Of a stretch of DNA of 64,000 bases, positions 1 to 9,400 are shown piece after piece. Made by a program: the position numbers and the translations under genes. A model generated the notes under the pieces. That model was given only the letters and a program-made list of their open reading frames with translations. It was not told where the DNA came from and ran no database searches. Source of the stretch: Sphingobacteriaceae bacterium GW460-11-11-14-LB5 (GTDB lineage Bacteria > Bacteroidota > Bacteroidia > Sphingobacteriales > Sphingobacteriaceae); the NCBI GenBank assembly GCA_002151545.1, contig CP021237.1, forward strand, positions 124,001 to 188,000, given 5' to 3'. The stretch's first letter is position 1. The number at the start of each line of letters is the position of its first letter.

Positions 1-654
1 GGGAAGAAGCAATTATCCGGGGGATATTTTTCTTATGAGACAGCAAAAGAAATGACCACGATCTTTTTTTCTAAAAATGACGATCCGGTAGTATTGGCGA
101 CAGTTAAGTTCAACCGTAGTTTAGATTCGTCTAAATATCGTATAGACACCACAACAAGAAAATTTACCGGAGTTGAAAAAGATTTGTATGCCATCCGGTC
201 AAAAGCTGCACAGGCTGTTTCAAGCGACACGCTTTTTAAATTTTATGAAAATACCAGTTTAAATCTTGTTCCGATCATAAAAAATGGGGCAAAAAAAGTA
301 TATGTCATCACCGGGCAAAGCGCACCGGATGAAGTGTTATTAGGAAATGATTACCTGATTAATTTTGACAAAGACAATAATATCATTAAAAAAACAAAGC
401 TTCATAACAATCTTATTCCGCTGGGAACCGGTGGTATAGACAAGATAGAAGCATCCTCACATCAACACTTAGGTGAAACAAGTCCTTATATTACCGCGAC
501 AGATATTTGTGCATTTAAATTATGGAAGGGAAAGACCACCTGGGTGATCAGTTTCATTGTCTCAGCCGGATATGTATCTGCATGGCACTTTCGCGATGAA
601 TTTTTAGAAATTCTAACCCAGGCCGAATTTGAAAAAATAATGAAAAAGAAATAG
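1..654 (+). CDS. Hypothetical protein, 5' end outside the window
   Basis: The reading frame is open from base 1 without a stop, so the ATG at 52 is probably internal and the true start lies left of the window. 217 residues are visible. I recognise no domain. The protein is lysine-rich and soluble-looking; one aromatic, weakly hydrophobic stretch (TTWVISFIVSAGYVSAWHF) lies about 40 residues before the C-terminus, which ends in a basic KIMKKK tail. No partner gene is visible. It faces the tRNA-Met gene convergently, with a terminator between them that serves mainly the tRNA. Coding status is likely because the frame is long and uninterrupted; function is unknown. Confidence 0.7.
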   Translation, partial: GKKQLSGGYFSYETAKEMTTIFFSKNDDPVVLATVKFNRSLDSSKYRIDTTTRKFTGVEKDLYAIRSKAAQAVSSDTLFKFYENTSLNLVPIIKNGAKKVYVITGQSAPDEVLLGNDYLINFDKDNNIIKKTKLHNNLIPLGTGGIDKIEASSHQHLGETSPYITATDICAFKLWKGKTTWVISFIVSAGYVSAWHFRDEFLEILTQAEFEKIMKKK

Positions 655-763
655 TTTAAGGTGTTCACGCCCTAATGCTGGTCGTAGCCCTCGCTGGCGC
701 AGGCCTACCACCTGTGTTTGTTTGCTAGAGCTTAACATTTGAGATTAATTAAAAACCTTTAAA

Positions 764-792
764 CAAAAAAAAAGCCCATCATTCGATGAGCT
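764..792 (-). terminator. Rho-independent terminator of tRNA-Met
   Basis: On the minus strand an 8-bp stem (AGCTCATC, loop GAAT, GATGGGCT, one T-G pair) is followed by eight or more T residues. It starts 10 bases after the tRNA 3' end, so it most likely ends the tRNA transcript. Confidence 0.8.
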
Positions 793-801
793 TTTTCTCA
801 G

Positions 802-875
802 TAGCGGGGAGCAGGATCGAACTGCCGACCTCAGGGTTATGAATCCTGCGCTCTAACCATCTGAGCTACCCCGCC
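802..875 (-). tRNA. tRNA-Met (CAT anticodon)
   Basis: The minus strand folds as a 74-nt cloverleaf. The acceptor stem is GGCGGGG with CCCCGCT (G1-U72 wobble), followed by discriminator A. The D arm is GCTC...GAGC. The anticodon loop TTCATAA carries CAT. The T arm holds the conserved GTTCGATCC. CCA is not encoded. A CAT anticodon can also belong to lysidine-modified tRNA-Ile or initiator tRNA. The first pair is G1-U72, so this is not the classical mismatched C1-A72 initiator; elongator Met is preferred. A TATATTTG box 56 bases upstream is a candidate promoter. Confidence 0.93.
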
Positions 876-930
876 GGGCTTAATATTTACTGTATAACGT
901 AAATATCGATGTGGTTATTTTTAAGAGTTG

Positions 931-938
931 CAAATATA
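931..938 (-). promoter_or_regulatory. Candidate -7 box (TATATTTG) for tRNA-Met
   Basis: The minus strand has TATATTTG, a full match to the Bacteroidota -7 consensus TAnnTTTG, about 56 nt upstream of the tRNA. No convincing -33 TTG was seen. Confidence 0.4.
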
Positions 939-1190
939 GAATAAATATACATTCTATTAAAAAGAAATGTGAAAAATCCTTTAAAGCCTTATTGCTCAGT
1001 AAATTTAAATGATTTTAACTGTTTAAAATCAAGCGGATACCACCTTATTCAGGCTTATAAACTACCACGAAATAACCTTATTATGATGGCGGTTAGTCTG
1101 GAGTTGTTTAAAAAGAGGCGTTTAGCGTGGATTATTGAAATGATCAGTTTGGAGTCCGGAGTCCAGAGTCGGTAGTCCTGAGTCGATTAA

Positions 1191-1540
1191 CCTACTCGCG
1201 TTCGTCATCCTGAATTTATTTCAGGATCTTTTGATAGGTATAAAATCAGTTTCATTATTCGATAAAGAACAACTGAGCTAGCGTTTGGCGCGTGGATGAA
1301 GGTTGTTAAAACAATTAGCCGCCCTGCGTTTCTTAACCACATAAGACATATAAGGTTCATATAAGCGCAATCAATACTTTGCGTTTGGCGATCGGCGTTT
1401 GGTGTGGATTATTGAAACGATCAGTTTGGAGTCGGTAGTCCTTAGTCGATTAATCCCAATGAACTAATGAACCAATGACTAATGAACCAGTGAACCAATG
1501 ATAGTCCGAAGTCAATAGTCCTGAGTCCTTAGTCGGTTAA
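1191..1540 (+). repeat. Upstream copy of a ~0.3-kb imperfect tandem duplication
   Basis: This block begins with CCTACTCGCGTTCGTCATCC and matches 1541-1632 almost base for base over its first 90 bases, ending at ...AACTGAGCTAGCG. It then carries about 100 bases absent from the second copy (1290-1382), and matches again from TTTGGCGATCGGCGTTTGG into the AATGAACC-type short repeats. No credible gene lies in 876-2029. A 68-codon frame at 969-1175 runs into this repeat and has no recognisable content. Confidence 0.75.
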
Positions 1541-1812
1541 CCTACTCGCATTCGTCATCCTGAATTTATTTCAGGATCTAATCATAGGTATAAAATCAGT
1601 TCATTATTCGATAAAGAACAACTGAGCTAGCGATTGCTACTCAGCGTTTGGCGATCGGCGTTTGGCGTGGATAGGAGATTGAAACGATCGGTTTGGAGTC
1701 CTGAATCCAGAGTCGTTAGTCCATAGTCGATTAATCCCAATGAACCAATGAACTAATGAACAAATGACCAATGACTAATGAACCAGTGAACCAATGATTG
1801 TCCGGAGTCGGT
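1541..1812 (+). repeat. Downstream copy of the ~0.3-kb duplication
   Basis: Second copy of the block starting at 1191, with the internal ~100 bases missing. It has the same element order: hairpin repeat GTCATCCTGAA...TTCAGGATC, TTTGGCGATCGGCG, AGTCC/GAGTC words, then AATGAACCAATGA words. The short words continue to 1920 without the rest of the unit. The stretch 1821-2029 holds only these words and AT-rich DNA before the next gene. Confidence 0.75.
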
Positions 1813-2029
1813 AGTCCTTAGTCGATTAACCGATTTAAACAATTAACCGATTAACCTCAATAATCAAAGAACGAATGACAAATGAACCAATGACCAATGA
1901 CTAATGAACTAGTAAACCACCACCAAAATCCAATAAAAATTATATTGTTGCAGATATAGAATAAATTACCTTTCTTTAGAAAAATAATATTAAAAAATAG
2001 TCCGGAAATTATCCTGGTAGTGTACTAAC

Positions 2030-2410
2030 ATGGCAGAAAAGAAAAAATTTACACTAGAGTACGAAGTTAGATCGTCACCAAGAATATTGTATAGTTTTAT
2101 TAGTGAGCCAAACGGCTTATCGCAATGGTTTGCGGACGATGTGAATTTCCGCGATCAGGTATATACTTTTACCTGGGACGATGAGCAGCAAAAAGCAAAA
2201 CTGGTTTCCATTAAAGAAAATAAGCTGGTTAAATTTAAGTGGCTGGACGATGAACCTCAATGTTATTTTGAGATGGAAATTGTACAGGACGAACTAACAA
2301 ATGATGTAGCCCTCTCGATTACTGATTTTACTACCGATGAGCTTCTTGCAGAGAAAAAATTAATCTGGGACAACCAGATCGATTATCTGATTAGCGTATT
2401 GGGTGCATAA
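2030..2410 (+). CDS. START-like (AHSA1/SRPBCC fold) domain protein
   Basis: This 126-residue single-domain protein has the START/AHSA1 layout. It opens with a basic strand (KKKFTLEYEVRSSPRILYSFI), then the signature-like segment SEPNGLSQWFADDV, alternating beta strands with conserved Trp (FTWDDEQ, VKFKWLDD) and a long C-terminal amphipathic helix (LLAEKKLIWDNQIDYLISVLG). In this fold the helix and curved sheet enclose a hydrophobic pocket, but the ligand is unknown here. Homologues in Bacteroidota are usually annotated as START-like domain proteins. The LptF/LptG gene starts 30 bases later, so co-transcription is likely, although a -7-like box sits between them. Confidence 0.85.
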   Translation: MAEKKKFTLEYEVRSSPRILYSFISEPNGLSQWFADDVNFRDQVYTFTWDDEQQKAKLVSIKENKLVKFKWLDDEPQCYFEMEIVQDELTNDVALSITDFTTDELLAEKKLIWDNQIDYLISVLGA

Positions 2411-2428
2411 TATTATCTTCGTATTGTT

Positions 2429-2436
2429 TACCTTTG
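2429..2436 (+). promoter_or_regulatory. Candidate -7 box (TACCTTTG) directly before lptF/lptG
   Basis: TACCTTTG matches TAnnTTTG and ends four bases before the GTG start of the permease. Transcription from it would begin at or inside the start codon, giving a leaderless mRNA. No -33 TTG was found at the usual 19-21 bases, so the call is tentative. Confidence 0.35.
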
Positions 2437-2440
2437 TAGG

Positions 2441-3865
2441 GTGAAAAAAATACATCTTCTATTAATAAAAGCATTTGTGAAGCCATTCATAGCAACATTT
2501 TTTGTTATGATGTTTATTCTATTAATGTTTTTTCTGTTTAAATGGATTGATGATTTAATTGGAAAAGGTTTCGAATGGTACACCATTCTGGAGCTGATGT
2601 ATTACGCCTCGGCCGCCAACGTATCCATGGCGCTGCCACTATCAGTATTACTTTCTTCCATCATGACTTTTGGTACACTGGGCGAAAATTATGAGCTGGT
2701 GGCTATTAAATCGGCAGGGATTTCTCTGCAGAAAGCCATGCGCCCCCTGTTTGTGGTGATTTTGATCCTCACGGTATCCTCCTTCTTTTTCGCCAACTAC
2801 ATGCTGCCCAAAGCCAACTTAAAATTTGGTTCGCTGCTGTACGATATCAGGAATAAAAAACTTTCATTTTTAATTAAACCAGGGGTTTTTAACAATGCCA
2901 TTCCGGGTTATGCCATCCGTGTCGATTCGAAAGAGGAAGACGGTACGCTGCACAACATCATGATTTACGATCACCGGGAGAATAACGGCATTCCGAAGGT
3001 GATTCTGGCCAGAGAAGGTAAAATGAATAAAACCTCCGACGGTAAGTTTTTGGTGCTTAACCTTAAAAATGGTGTGCAATACGAGGAGCAGGCTTCGAAA
3101 AACGGGATGTACAATCCAAGGCAGATTTTTACACGCAACCGTTTTAAAGAAACCTCGCCGCGTTTCGATATGTCTTCTTTTGACCCCAGTACCACCGATC
3201 CGAATGCTTTCGGAAACAGTACGCCCATGTTAAACCTGAAAGGCATTACAAAAAAGCGCGACTCGCTGAACAAGCAACTGGATACGATGAAGATACGCAC
3301 CATTGCCAATCTCACCAGTAACTTTAAGCAGTTTAATGTAACGAAAGGTTATATGAAGGTTAAAGCCGTACCGAAAGAGATTGATGATGTCATCCTAAAG
3401 GACATCCCTAACGGATCGCGTAAAATGGCCCTCGATAATGCTAACAATACGGTTGCAAATATTATGCAGCACGTACCCAACTGGGGCCCGCGCCAAACGG
3501 ATTTAACCGGTGAAATTATTTTTGCAACCGTTGAGTACCAGCGTAAATTTACCCTGGCTGCATCCTGTATCCTGTTGTTTTTTATTGGTGCACCATTGGG
3601 TGCCATTATCAGAAAAGGGGGCATGGGTTTACCCGTGGTGGTGGCCATTTGTTTCTTCCTGGTATACCACATTATTACCACGGTGGCCGAAAAATCAGCA
3701 CGTGAAGGTAATCTAAACCCGATCTTCGGGATGTGGATTGCCGTGATTGTTTTATCGCCCCTGGCGGCCTTTTTAACCTATAAAGCTACAGTAGATTCGG
3801 CCTTGTTTGATGTAAATTATTACAAGCAGCTCTTCATTCAGTTGTTTAAAAAGAAGGAAAAATAG
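2441..3865 (+). CDS. LptF/LptG family permease (LPS export ABC transporter subunit)
   Basis: 474 residues, GTG start. In the YjgP/YjgQ family two such subunits pair with LptB to pull lipopolysaccharide from the inner membrane towards the LptC-A-D bridge. Visible features are an N-terminal membrane helix (residues ~10-35), two more near 55-115, a large periplasmic beta-jellyroll-like region (~130-370), and three C-terminal helices (~375-460). The motif AIKSAGISLQKAMRPL just after the third helix is the cytoplasmic coupling segment typical of the family. At 474 residues it is longer than the enterobacterial proteins (~360), which is common in Bacteroidota. I cannot tell LptF from LptG. ribBA follows with 139 bases between. 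Confidence 0.9.
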   Translation: MKKIHLLLIKAFVKPFIATFFVMMFILLMFFLFKWIDDLIGKGFEWYTILELMYYASAANVSMALPLSVLLSSIMTFGTLGENYELVAIKSAGISLQKAMRPLFVVILILTVSSFFFANYMLPKANLKFGSLLYDIRNKKLSFLIKPGVFNNAIPGYAIRVDSKEEDGTLHNIMIYDHRENNGIPKVILAREGKMNKTSDGKFLVLNLKNGVQYEEQASKNGMYNPRQIFTRNRFKETSPRFDMSSFDPSTTDPNAFGNSTPMLNLKGITKKRDSLNKQLDTMKIRTIANLTSNFKQFNVTKGYMKVKAVPKEIDDVILKDIPNGSRKMALDNANNTVANIMQHVPNWGPRQTDLTGEIIFATVEYQRKFTLAASCILLFFIGAPLGAIIRKGGMGLPVVVAICFFLVYHIITTVAEKSAREGNLNPIFGMWIAVIVLSPLAAFLTYKATVDSALFDVNYYKQLFIQLFKKKEK

Positions 3866-3923
3866 GCAGCTTTTCCTTTACTTACAGATGATATTTTAAT
3901 CCAAATATTGCTCAATAAGGTTG

Positions 3924-3931
3924 TACATTTG
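3924..3931 (+). promoter_or_regulatory. Candidate -7 box (TACATTTG) for ribBA
   Basis: Perfect TAnnTTTG match. It lies on top of a possible upstream TTG start (3921) of the ribBA frame, which argues that translation starts downstream, at 4005. The resulting leader is about 65-70 nt, too short for a full FMN riboswitch; no such fold was seen. Confidence 0.5.
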
Positions 3932-4004
3932 TACGGGTTATTGTTTGTGGTATAAATTGATTTTAATACGCCTTACACACCATTTGCCCCATAATGTTTA
4001 TAAA

Positions 4005-5216
4005 ATGCAAACAAAATTAAACACAATAGAAGAGGCCATCGCAGATATAAAAGCTGGTAAAGTGATTATTGTTGTAGATGATGAGAATAGAGAGAACGAG
4101 GGTGATTTTTTAACGGCAGCTGAAAACGCAACGCCCGAGATCATCAATTTTATGGCTACTTACGGCCGCGGTTTAATCTGTGCGCCACTTACAGAAGAAC
4201 GTTGTAAAGAGTTAAACCTTAACCTGATGGTGGGTAAAAATACGGCTGCTTACGAAACTAATTTTACGGTTTCAGTCGATCTGGTTGGTCACGGCTGTAC
4301 CACAGGCATTTCGGCAAGTGACCGCTCTAAAACGATGTTAGCCCTGGTTAATCCTAAAACCAATCCTGAAGAGTTGGGCAGACCGGGACATATTTTTCCT
4401 TTAATTGCTAAAGATGGTGGCGTCATCCGCCGTGCAGGTCATACCGAAGCTGCGGTAGATTTAGCCCGCCTGGCCGGCATGAAACCTGCAGGTTTATTGG
4501 TAGAGATTTTGAAAGAAGATGGCGAAATGGCCAGACTTCCGGATTTATTTAAAATTGCCGAACAGCACCAGTTAAAAATTATATCCATCGAAGATTTAAT
4601 TGCCTACCGTTTAACCATTGATAGTTTGATTAAACAAGAGGTGAGCATCGATTTGCCTACCGCCTGGGGCGATTTTAAAATGACCGCTTATACGCAGTTA
4701 GATAACAACGCCACCCACCTGGCCATTTCTAAAGGCGAATGGAATGCCAACGAACCTATTTTAGCGCGTGTACACAGCTCTTGTGTAACGGGCGATATCT
4801 TTGGGTCATGCCGTTGCGATTGCGGGCCGCAGTTGCACAAAGCACTAGAAATGATCGAAAAAGAAGGTAAAGGTATCGTGGTATACATGAACCAGGAGGG
4901 CAGGGGTATCGGACTGATTAATAAATTACGTTCATATAACTTACAGGATGCCGGTTTCGATACGGTAGAAGCGAATATTAAATTAGGCTTTAAAGGCGAT
5001 GAACGCGATTATGGTGTGGGTGCGCAGATCCTGCGATCAGAAGGTGTAACTAAAATGCGTTTAATGAGTAACAACCCCACCAAAAGAGCCGGTTTAATCG
5101 GTTATGGTTTGGAAGTGGTAGAAAACATCCCAATCGAAATTGCCAGCAATGTGCATAACGAACGTTATTTGACCACCAAAAGAGATAAAATGGGCCATTC
5201 GATTATGAAAGGATAA
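4005..5216 (+). CDS. ribBA: Bifunctional DHBP synthase / GTP cyclohydrolase II
   Basis: 403 residues from ATG 4005. The N-terminal half (~1-200) is 3,4-dihydroxy-2-butanone-4-phosphate synthase: [11 protein letters not shown] carries the acidic metal-binding residues, and [14 protein letters not shown] is the second conserved motif. The C-terminal half (~205-400) is GTP cyclohydrolase [22 protein letters not shown] supplies the zinc cysteines, and EGRGIGL with the [10 protein letters not shown] region forms the active site. Together they make both early precursors of riboflavin from ribulose-5-phosphate and GTP in the cytosol. The frame is open upstream to 3921, but that stretch overlaps a promoter box and lacks family similarity. 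A strong terminator follows. Confidence 0.96.
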   Translation: MQTKLNTIEEAIADIKAGKVIIVVDDENRENEGDFLTAAENATPEIINFMATYGRGLICAPLTEERCKELNLNLMVGKNTAAYETNFTVSVDLVGHGCTTGISASDRSKTMLALVNPKTNPEELGRPGHIFPLIAKDGGVIRRAGHTEAAVDLARLAGMKPAGLLVEILKEDGEMARLPDLFKIAEQHQLKIISIEDLIAYRLTIDSLIKQEVSIDLPTAWGDFKMTAYTQLDNNATHLAISKGEWNANEPILARVHSSCVTGDIFGSCRCDCGPQLHKALEMIEKEGKGIVVYMNQEGRGIGLINKLRSYNLQDAGFDTVEANIKLGFKGDERDYGVGAQILRSEGVTKMRLMSNNPTKRAGLIGYGLEVVENIPIEIASNVHNERYLTTKRDKMGHSIMKG

Positions 5217-5288
5217 TTCAGTTGGCAGTTAGCAGTTGACAGTTTGCATGGTGCAAACTGAAAATTGTGAATTGAAAACTTATACAAG

Positions 5289-5326
5289 ACCAACAATTGA
5301 ACAAGTGTTCGATTGTTGGTTTTTTT
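5289..5326 (+). terminator. Rho-independent terminator of ribBA
   Basis: A 14-bp stem (ACCAACAATTGAAC / GTTCGATTGTTGGT, one G-T pair) with loop AAGT is followed by a run of T residues. It lies 72 bases after the ribBA stop, behind a CAGTTGGCAGTTAGCAGTTG short repeat. Confidence 0.9.
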
Positions 5327-5976
5327 ATGCGTATTTGTAATCCTTCGGTTCATCCGCTTATGCTTGTCTCGGGATCTATTTTTTCTGGGATTCGTCCTCC
5401 TGAACTTGTTTCAGGATCTTTATAACCTAAGTCGATTAATATTAGCAGCAGCATATATCTGCTTTTTATCGCTTGCTAATCTAGGGGGCGTGTCATGCTG
5501 AATTTATTTTATTAGTAGACTTTATTGCTTCAAAGACGTAATAGGCTACAAGGAATCGTCATTGCCCGAAAGCTTTTTCAGCCGACAGCCTATTCCGATC
5601 TTTCCTGTCGTGTGGACTCATTTTTGTTAGCTTGTATTTTTTGGCATATTCTAAAAGCGATCGTCCTGCTGTCCTGAAGCTTCGGGGTCAGCATCTTTCC
5701 TGCTAGTAAGAGCCTCTTGTTCTTAAAAAAACTATCTTGTGGTCACAAATATCATTTTTTTCCGCTCTCTGCCGCGGGGGCATGGTAGTTTTTCGCAGAT
5801 ATGTTGTTTTTATTTGTGCTCAAGAATGCTGGCGCATTTTGGAGCGCCAAAGTACCCAAAGCGCTTTGTCAATCCATCAAGGTGGCTTCTCACTTCCTCA
5901 GGCTCATCAAAAAAACAGCGGCACTTCGTTTAATCAGGATTTGTTTTTATTTTCTTTGGTCTGATTGAGCCCTTCG

Positions 5977-6033
5977 GGTTTTGTGTTCAATACCTTTTAA
6001 AAGCTGGGAATCATGATTATTGAACACAAAACC
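5977..6033. repeat. Perfect 15-bp inverted repeat with 27-nt spacer
   Basis: GGTTTTGTGTTCAAT at 5977-5991 is exactly complementary to ATTGAACACAAAACC at 6019-6033. It could form a long hairpin or be the end pair of a tiny mobile repeat. No T tract follows, so a simple terminator is unlikely. Confidence 0.7.
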
Positions 6034-6103
6034 ACTGCGTTTAAGGTTTGGTAGTGCTATTTGTCCTATTCTGCAACTGTTTTTTTGATTTTTCTGCCAC
6101 TTG

Positions 6104-6171
6104 GGATTGACGACGTTCTTCGGCAAAGCCTGAACTTTATGAATGCTGGTTAGCAAAGGGCATAAAAAACC
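6104..6171 (+). repeat. 68-bp dispersed repeat, copy 1
   Basis: Starts GGATTGACGACGTTCTTCGG, continues CAAAGCCTGAACTTTAT, and ends GCATAAAAAACC. A near-identical copy in the same orientation lies at 33290-33357. The inner part GGC AAA GCC with flanking GTTC/GAAC can fold as a small hairpin. Confidence 0.8.
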
Positions 6172-6428
6172 AAAATCGAAAGATGTGCCCACACGATAGG
6201 ATCTTTCTGGGAGCAATCATACAACGATCGTTACTAGCCTGCGCTTTAAGATTCCCGCCTGCGCGGGAATGACGATCATTCTATTGAAGTCTTACTTCGT
6301 TCCTGGCAATGACGATGGTTGGAAAAATGAAACAATGACTAATAAACCAATGGCCAATGAACTATTGACCAATGAACCAATGAACCAATGGCCAGAAAGA
6401 ACCCCTTAACCCTAACCTCTAACCCCTT

Positions 6429-9400
6429 CTACCTCCGTTGGTTCCCTTTGCTCTGATTAATTATCGCTTCCTTATTAATCGATTTATTCGTTTTAACAGG
6501 GGCCTGACTTTGTTTCCTTTTCAGGTTCCGGCGGTAGGCACCCGAAATTTTCTGAATAAACTCTTTAAACGTATCAAACTGCTGGGTATACACCAAACCA
6601 AAAGAGGTTACGTTTGCAGTTGAGCTGATCCCGCTGTTTAAGAATATACTTTGTTGCGTAGGTGGTTTATTTGCCGCTTTTACGGTTAAACTTCCATCTT
6701 TTTTAATTAAGAAAAGTGCCTCAACCTCTCTGCCTACATTGTCTTTAGAGAAATCGATCACCGTAAAATCGTTCACACTGTTCCGGTCTACAATTCCTGC
6801 ATTAATAATTAAACGATCGCTAAAGAATTTAAACGATGCATTGGCCTCGCTTAAAGAGCGTACGTTCAGATCGACAAAGTTTAAGTTTAAGGAAGAAAGC
6901 ACATTGTTAAACTGGTTAAATACCAACTCCGTAGCGGTACTGGTTGCGGTAGAACTGAGCTGGTTTCCGATCGATTCGCCGCCATTTCCTGGCGCAAAAC
7001 TTCTTCGGATAATCAAACTGAATGCCTGTAAGTTCAGGTTGTTCTGATCGCTTAAATAGGTTTGCAGTTCTTCTTTAATAGAAGGCTGTGCAGGGAAATT
7101 GATATCCAGTTTGATATCTGGTTTTAACAGTAATCCTGTTAATCCCATCTCTACCTCGGTATTTACCCTTTGGTTGGCGTTACTGCTGGCATCGCGGTTG
7201 GCGGCCTTGTAAAGGTCATTTAAACTCGCCCTCAATGCATATACTGCTTTTAAGTTGATCTGTGCAGCGGTAGGGTTACCCGTCCAGCGGATGGTTCCAC
7301 CTTGCCTGATTTCGAATTTTTTATTGATAACCTCCTGGGCTGTAAAGTCGAAACTTCCGGTCTCGATGATATAATCGCCCGACATTTCGAAATCGCCGAA
7401 ACTATTGATGTTTAAGTTCAGCTCGGCATTACCCTTGCCACTTAAATTACCCAGGGTAGTAAATATATTCGCCGTGGTATTCGGATCGATGGTTAACTTG
7501 AAGGTTAAGGTTAAACCATCAAAGTTGGTTTTTTTCTTCACCAGTACAGTCGAATCGCGGCTTACAAAATTAATGAAGTCTTTGTCCGATATGGTTTCAG
7601 AACTGTTTAAAGGCAGGTTAAATACGGTTCCCTTCTCCGTTTTCGCCTTAATATCAATCTTCATTTTATTGGTAGGACCAGTAAAGGTAAACACACCAGT
7701 ACCGTAGGCACGGCCATAATATACCGAATTGTCTTTCGCGGTGGTATTTAAGGCCATTAAACTGTTTGCATTTACCTTAACGTTCAAGGTAGGGTAGTTA
7801 ATGTCGTTTAAATCTACCGTACCATTTGCGGTGGCTTCGTGGCCTTCCAAATCGTTAAGGACAAAATCTTCGAGTTTAATGACGCTGTTATTGATTTCTA
7901 CCTTATCGGTAATCACATATGTGGTTTTAAGGTAGTTTACCATCAGTTGTCCTTTATCTAACGATAGACTCCCATTAATTTCCGGTTTCTCTAATTTACC
8001 TTTTACGGTTAAATCAGCAGAAATATTTCCTTTTAAATTGGATACGAGTTGTTTCACAAAAGGCTCGAGAATGGTGAGCTTGCTTTCGTCCATTTTTACG
8101 TCAAGGTCGATTTCTTTTTCTTTTAGATCCAGATTTCCGGTCAGTTTAAAAGTCTCCGAACCGTCGGCCATGATGCGGGTAAATACGTTTATTTTTTTGT
8201 TCTCGTTGCTGTAAGATGAGGTATCAGTTAAGGTGCCGATATAGATATCGTTAAAGTTTAACGAGTCGATTTTTAAATCGTCGGTTACCCTGGGTGCTTT
8301 TAATACCCCATATAAATCGGTTGTCCCGTTCAGGTTTCCACCCAATTTAACACCAAAGCCTTTGGTAAAAGGGTTCAGGGTTTTTAAGTTGAAATCTTTA
8401 AAACCAACACTAATTAAATCTTTCGGATCTTCAGAAATTAATCCATCAATAATCACCTGCTGCTTTCCGTTGGTTAAATCGAAATTACTGATCTCGGTTT
8501 TACCATTGTTGAGCACAATGCGTACTTTCTCCTGGATGCGCCACTCTTCGTTATTAATTTTTAAGATCGAAGGTAATACGCTTAACCTTGCCGTAGTATC
8601 CTGGTTTTTGGTAAATTCTACCAAACCGTTTAAATCGAGCTGATTATCCTCTTCCGCGTTCGACATTTTTACGTTGAAAGCCAGACTGTCGTTCCGCAGG
8701 ATATTGGAAATGTTTACATCTTTAATAAATAAACTATCGTTAATCTGCACACGATCGGAGGTGACAATCAGTTGAAGCTGTTGGGTGGTGGTATTTTCAT
8801 CGAGGATAATATTGTTGACCACAATGCCATTGTATTTCAGTTTCTTCACAAAACCATTCAGCGTTGCGGTATTATTACGCGAATCGAAATCACCTGTTAC
8901 CGTTGCACCTTCTTCTAATTCAAGGCCTGGTACAAATATCTGCGCCAGCGGTTCAAACTTTTTAACTTTCAGGTTAAACTGAAAAATCTGGTTTTTGTAT
9001 TTGATGATATCGGCCTTTAAGGAAGGGATGTAGGTTTTGGCGATGGCTTTGTAATAAGAAACAATCGAATTTAAATCATATTCACCTTTAATGCTGGCAT
9101 CTAAAATGTCCGAGCGGATATCGAGTACGCGGCTCGTACCGATACCGTTGGCCATTAACTGCACCGAATCGACACTGTAAACACCTTTCGGGTTTTGCAG
9201 CCTGATTTCTTCAATTAATAATTTGCCTGATATATTGTTCAGGTTGGTACCCGAGAAATTGGTGGTAAATTTAGCGTCAACCTGCAACGAATCTTTCAGC
9301 AGTTTTAAAGCCTTTAATTTTGCTTTAGAAATCGTGGCATTGAAGTTAAATACCGGCAGTTTTGGATTCAGGTTTACCCCGCCATCAAAAACCAGTTTCA

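Larger units (their letters stand above)
5330..6428. other. 1.1-kb noncoding region of repeat debris
   Basis: No credible gene. Short frames here (for example 5737-5964 and 5947-6216) overlap one another on several frames and strands and look like decayed or repeat-derived sequence. In order the region holds: a hairpin repeat copy (5393-5420); a degenerate copy (~5487-5508); a stretch TGGCGCATTTTGGAGCGCCA with inverted symmetry (~5830-5849); a 15-bp inverted repeat (5977-6033); a 68-bp dispersed repeat (6104-6171); a small hairpin ATTCCCGC CTGC GCGGGAAT (~6251-6270); and AATGAACC-type short repeats up to the end of the next gene. Confidence 0.6.

Noticed and set aside
969-1175. 68-codon frame in the gap after tRNA-Met
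   Set aside because: Runs into the AGTCC repeat words, has no recognisable content and no supporting signals.
3921-4004. Upstream TTG start for ribBA
   Set aside because: Overlaps a TAnnTTTG promoter box, and the added 28 residues are not part of the family.
3932-4004. FMN riboswitch before ribBA
   Set aside because: The predicted leader is about 70 nt, too short for the ~130-nt aptamer, and no conserved elements were seen.
5737-5964. Two overlapping frames of 75 and 64 codons
   Set aside because: They overlap in different frames within repeat debris and look like decayed or repeat-derived sequence.
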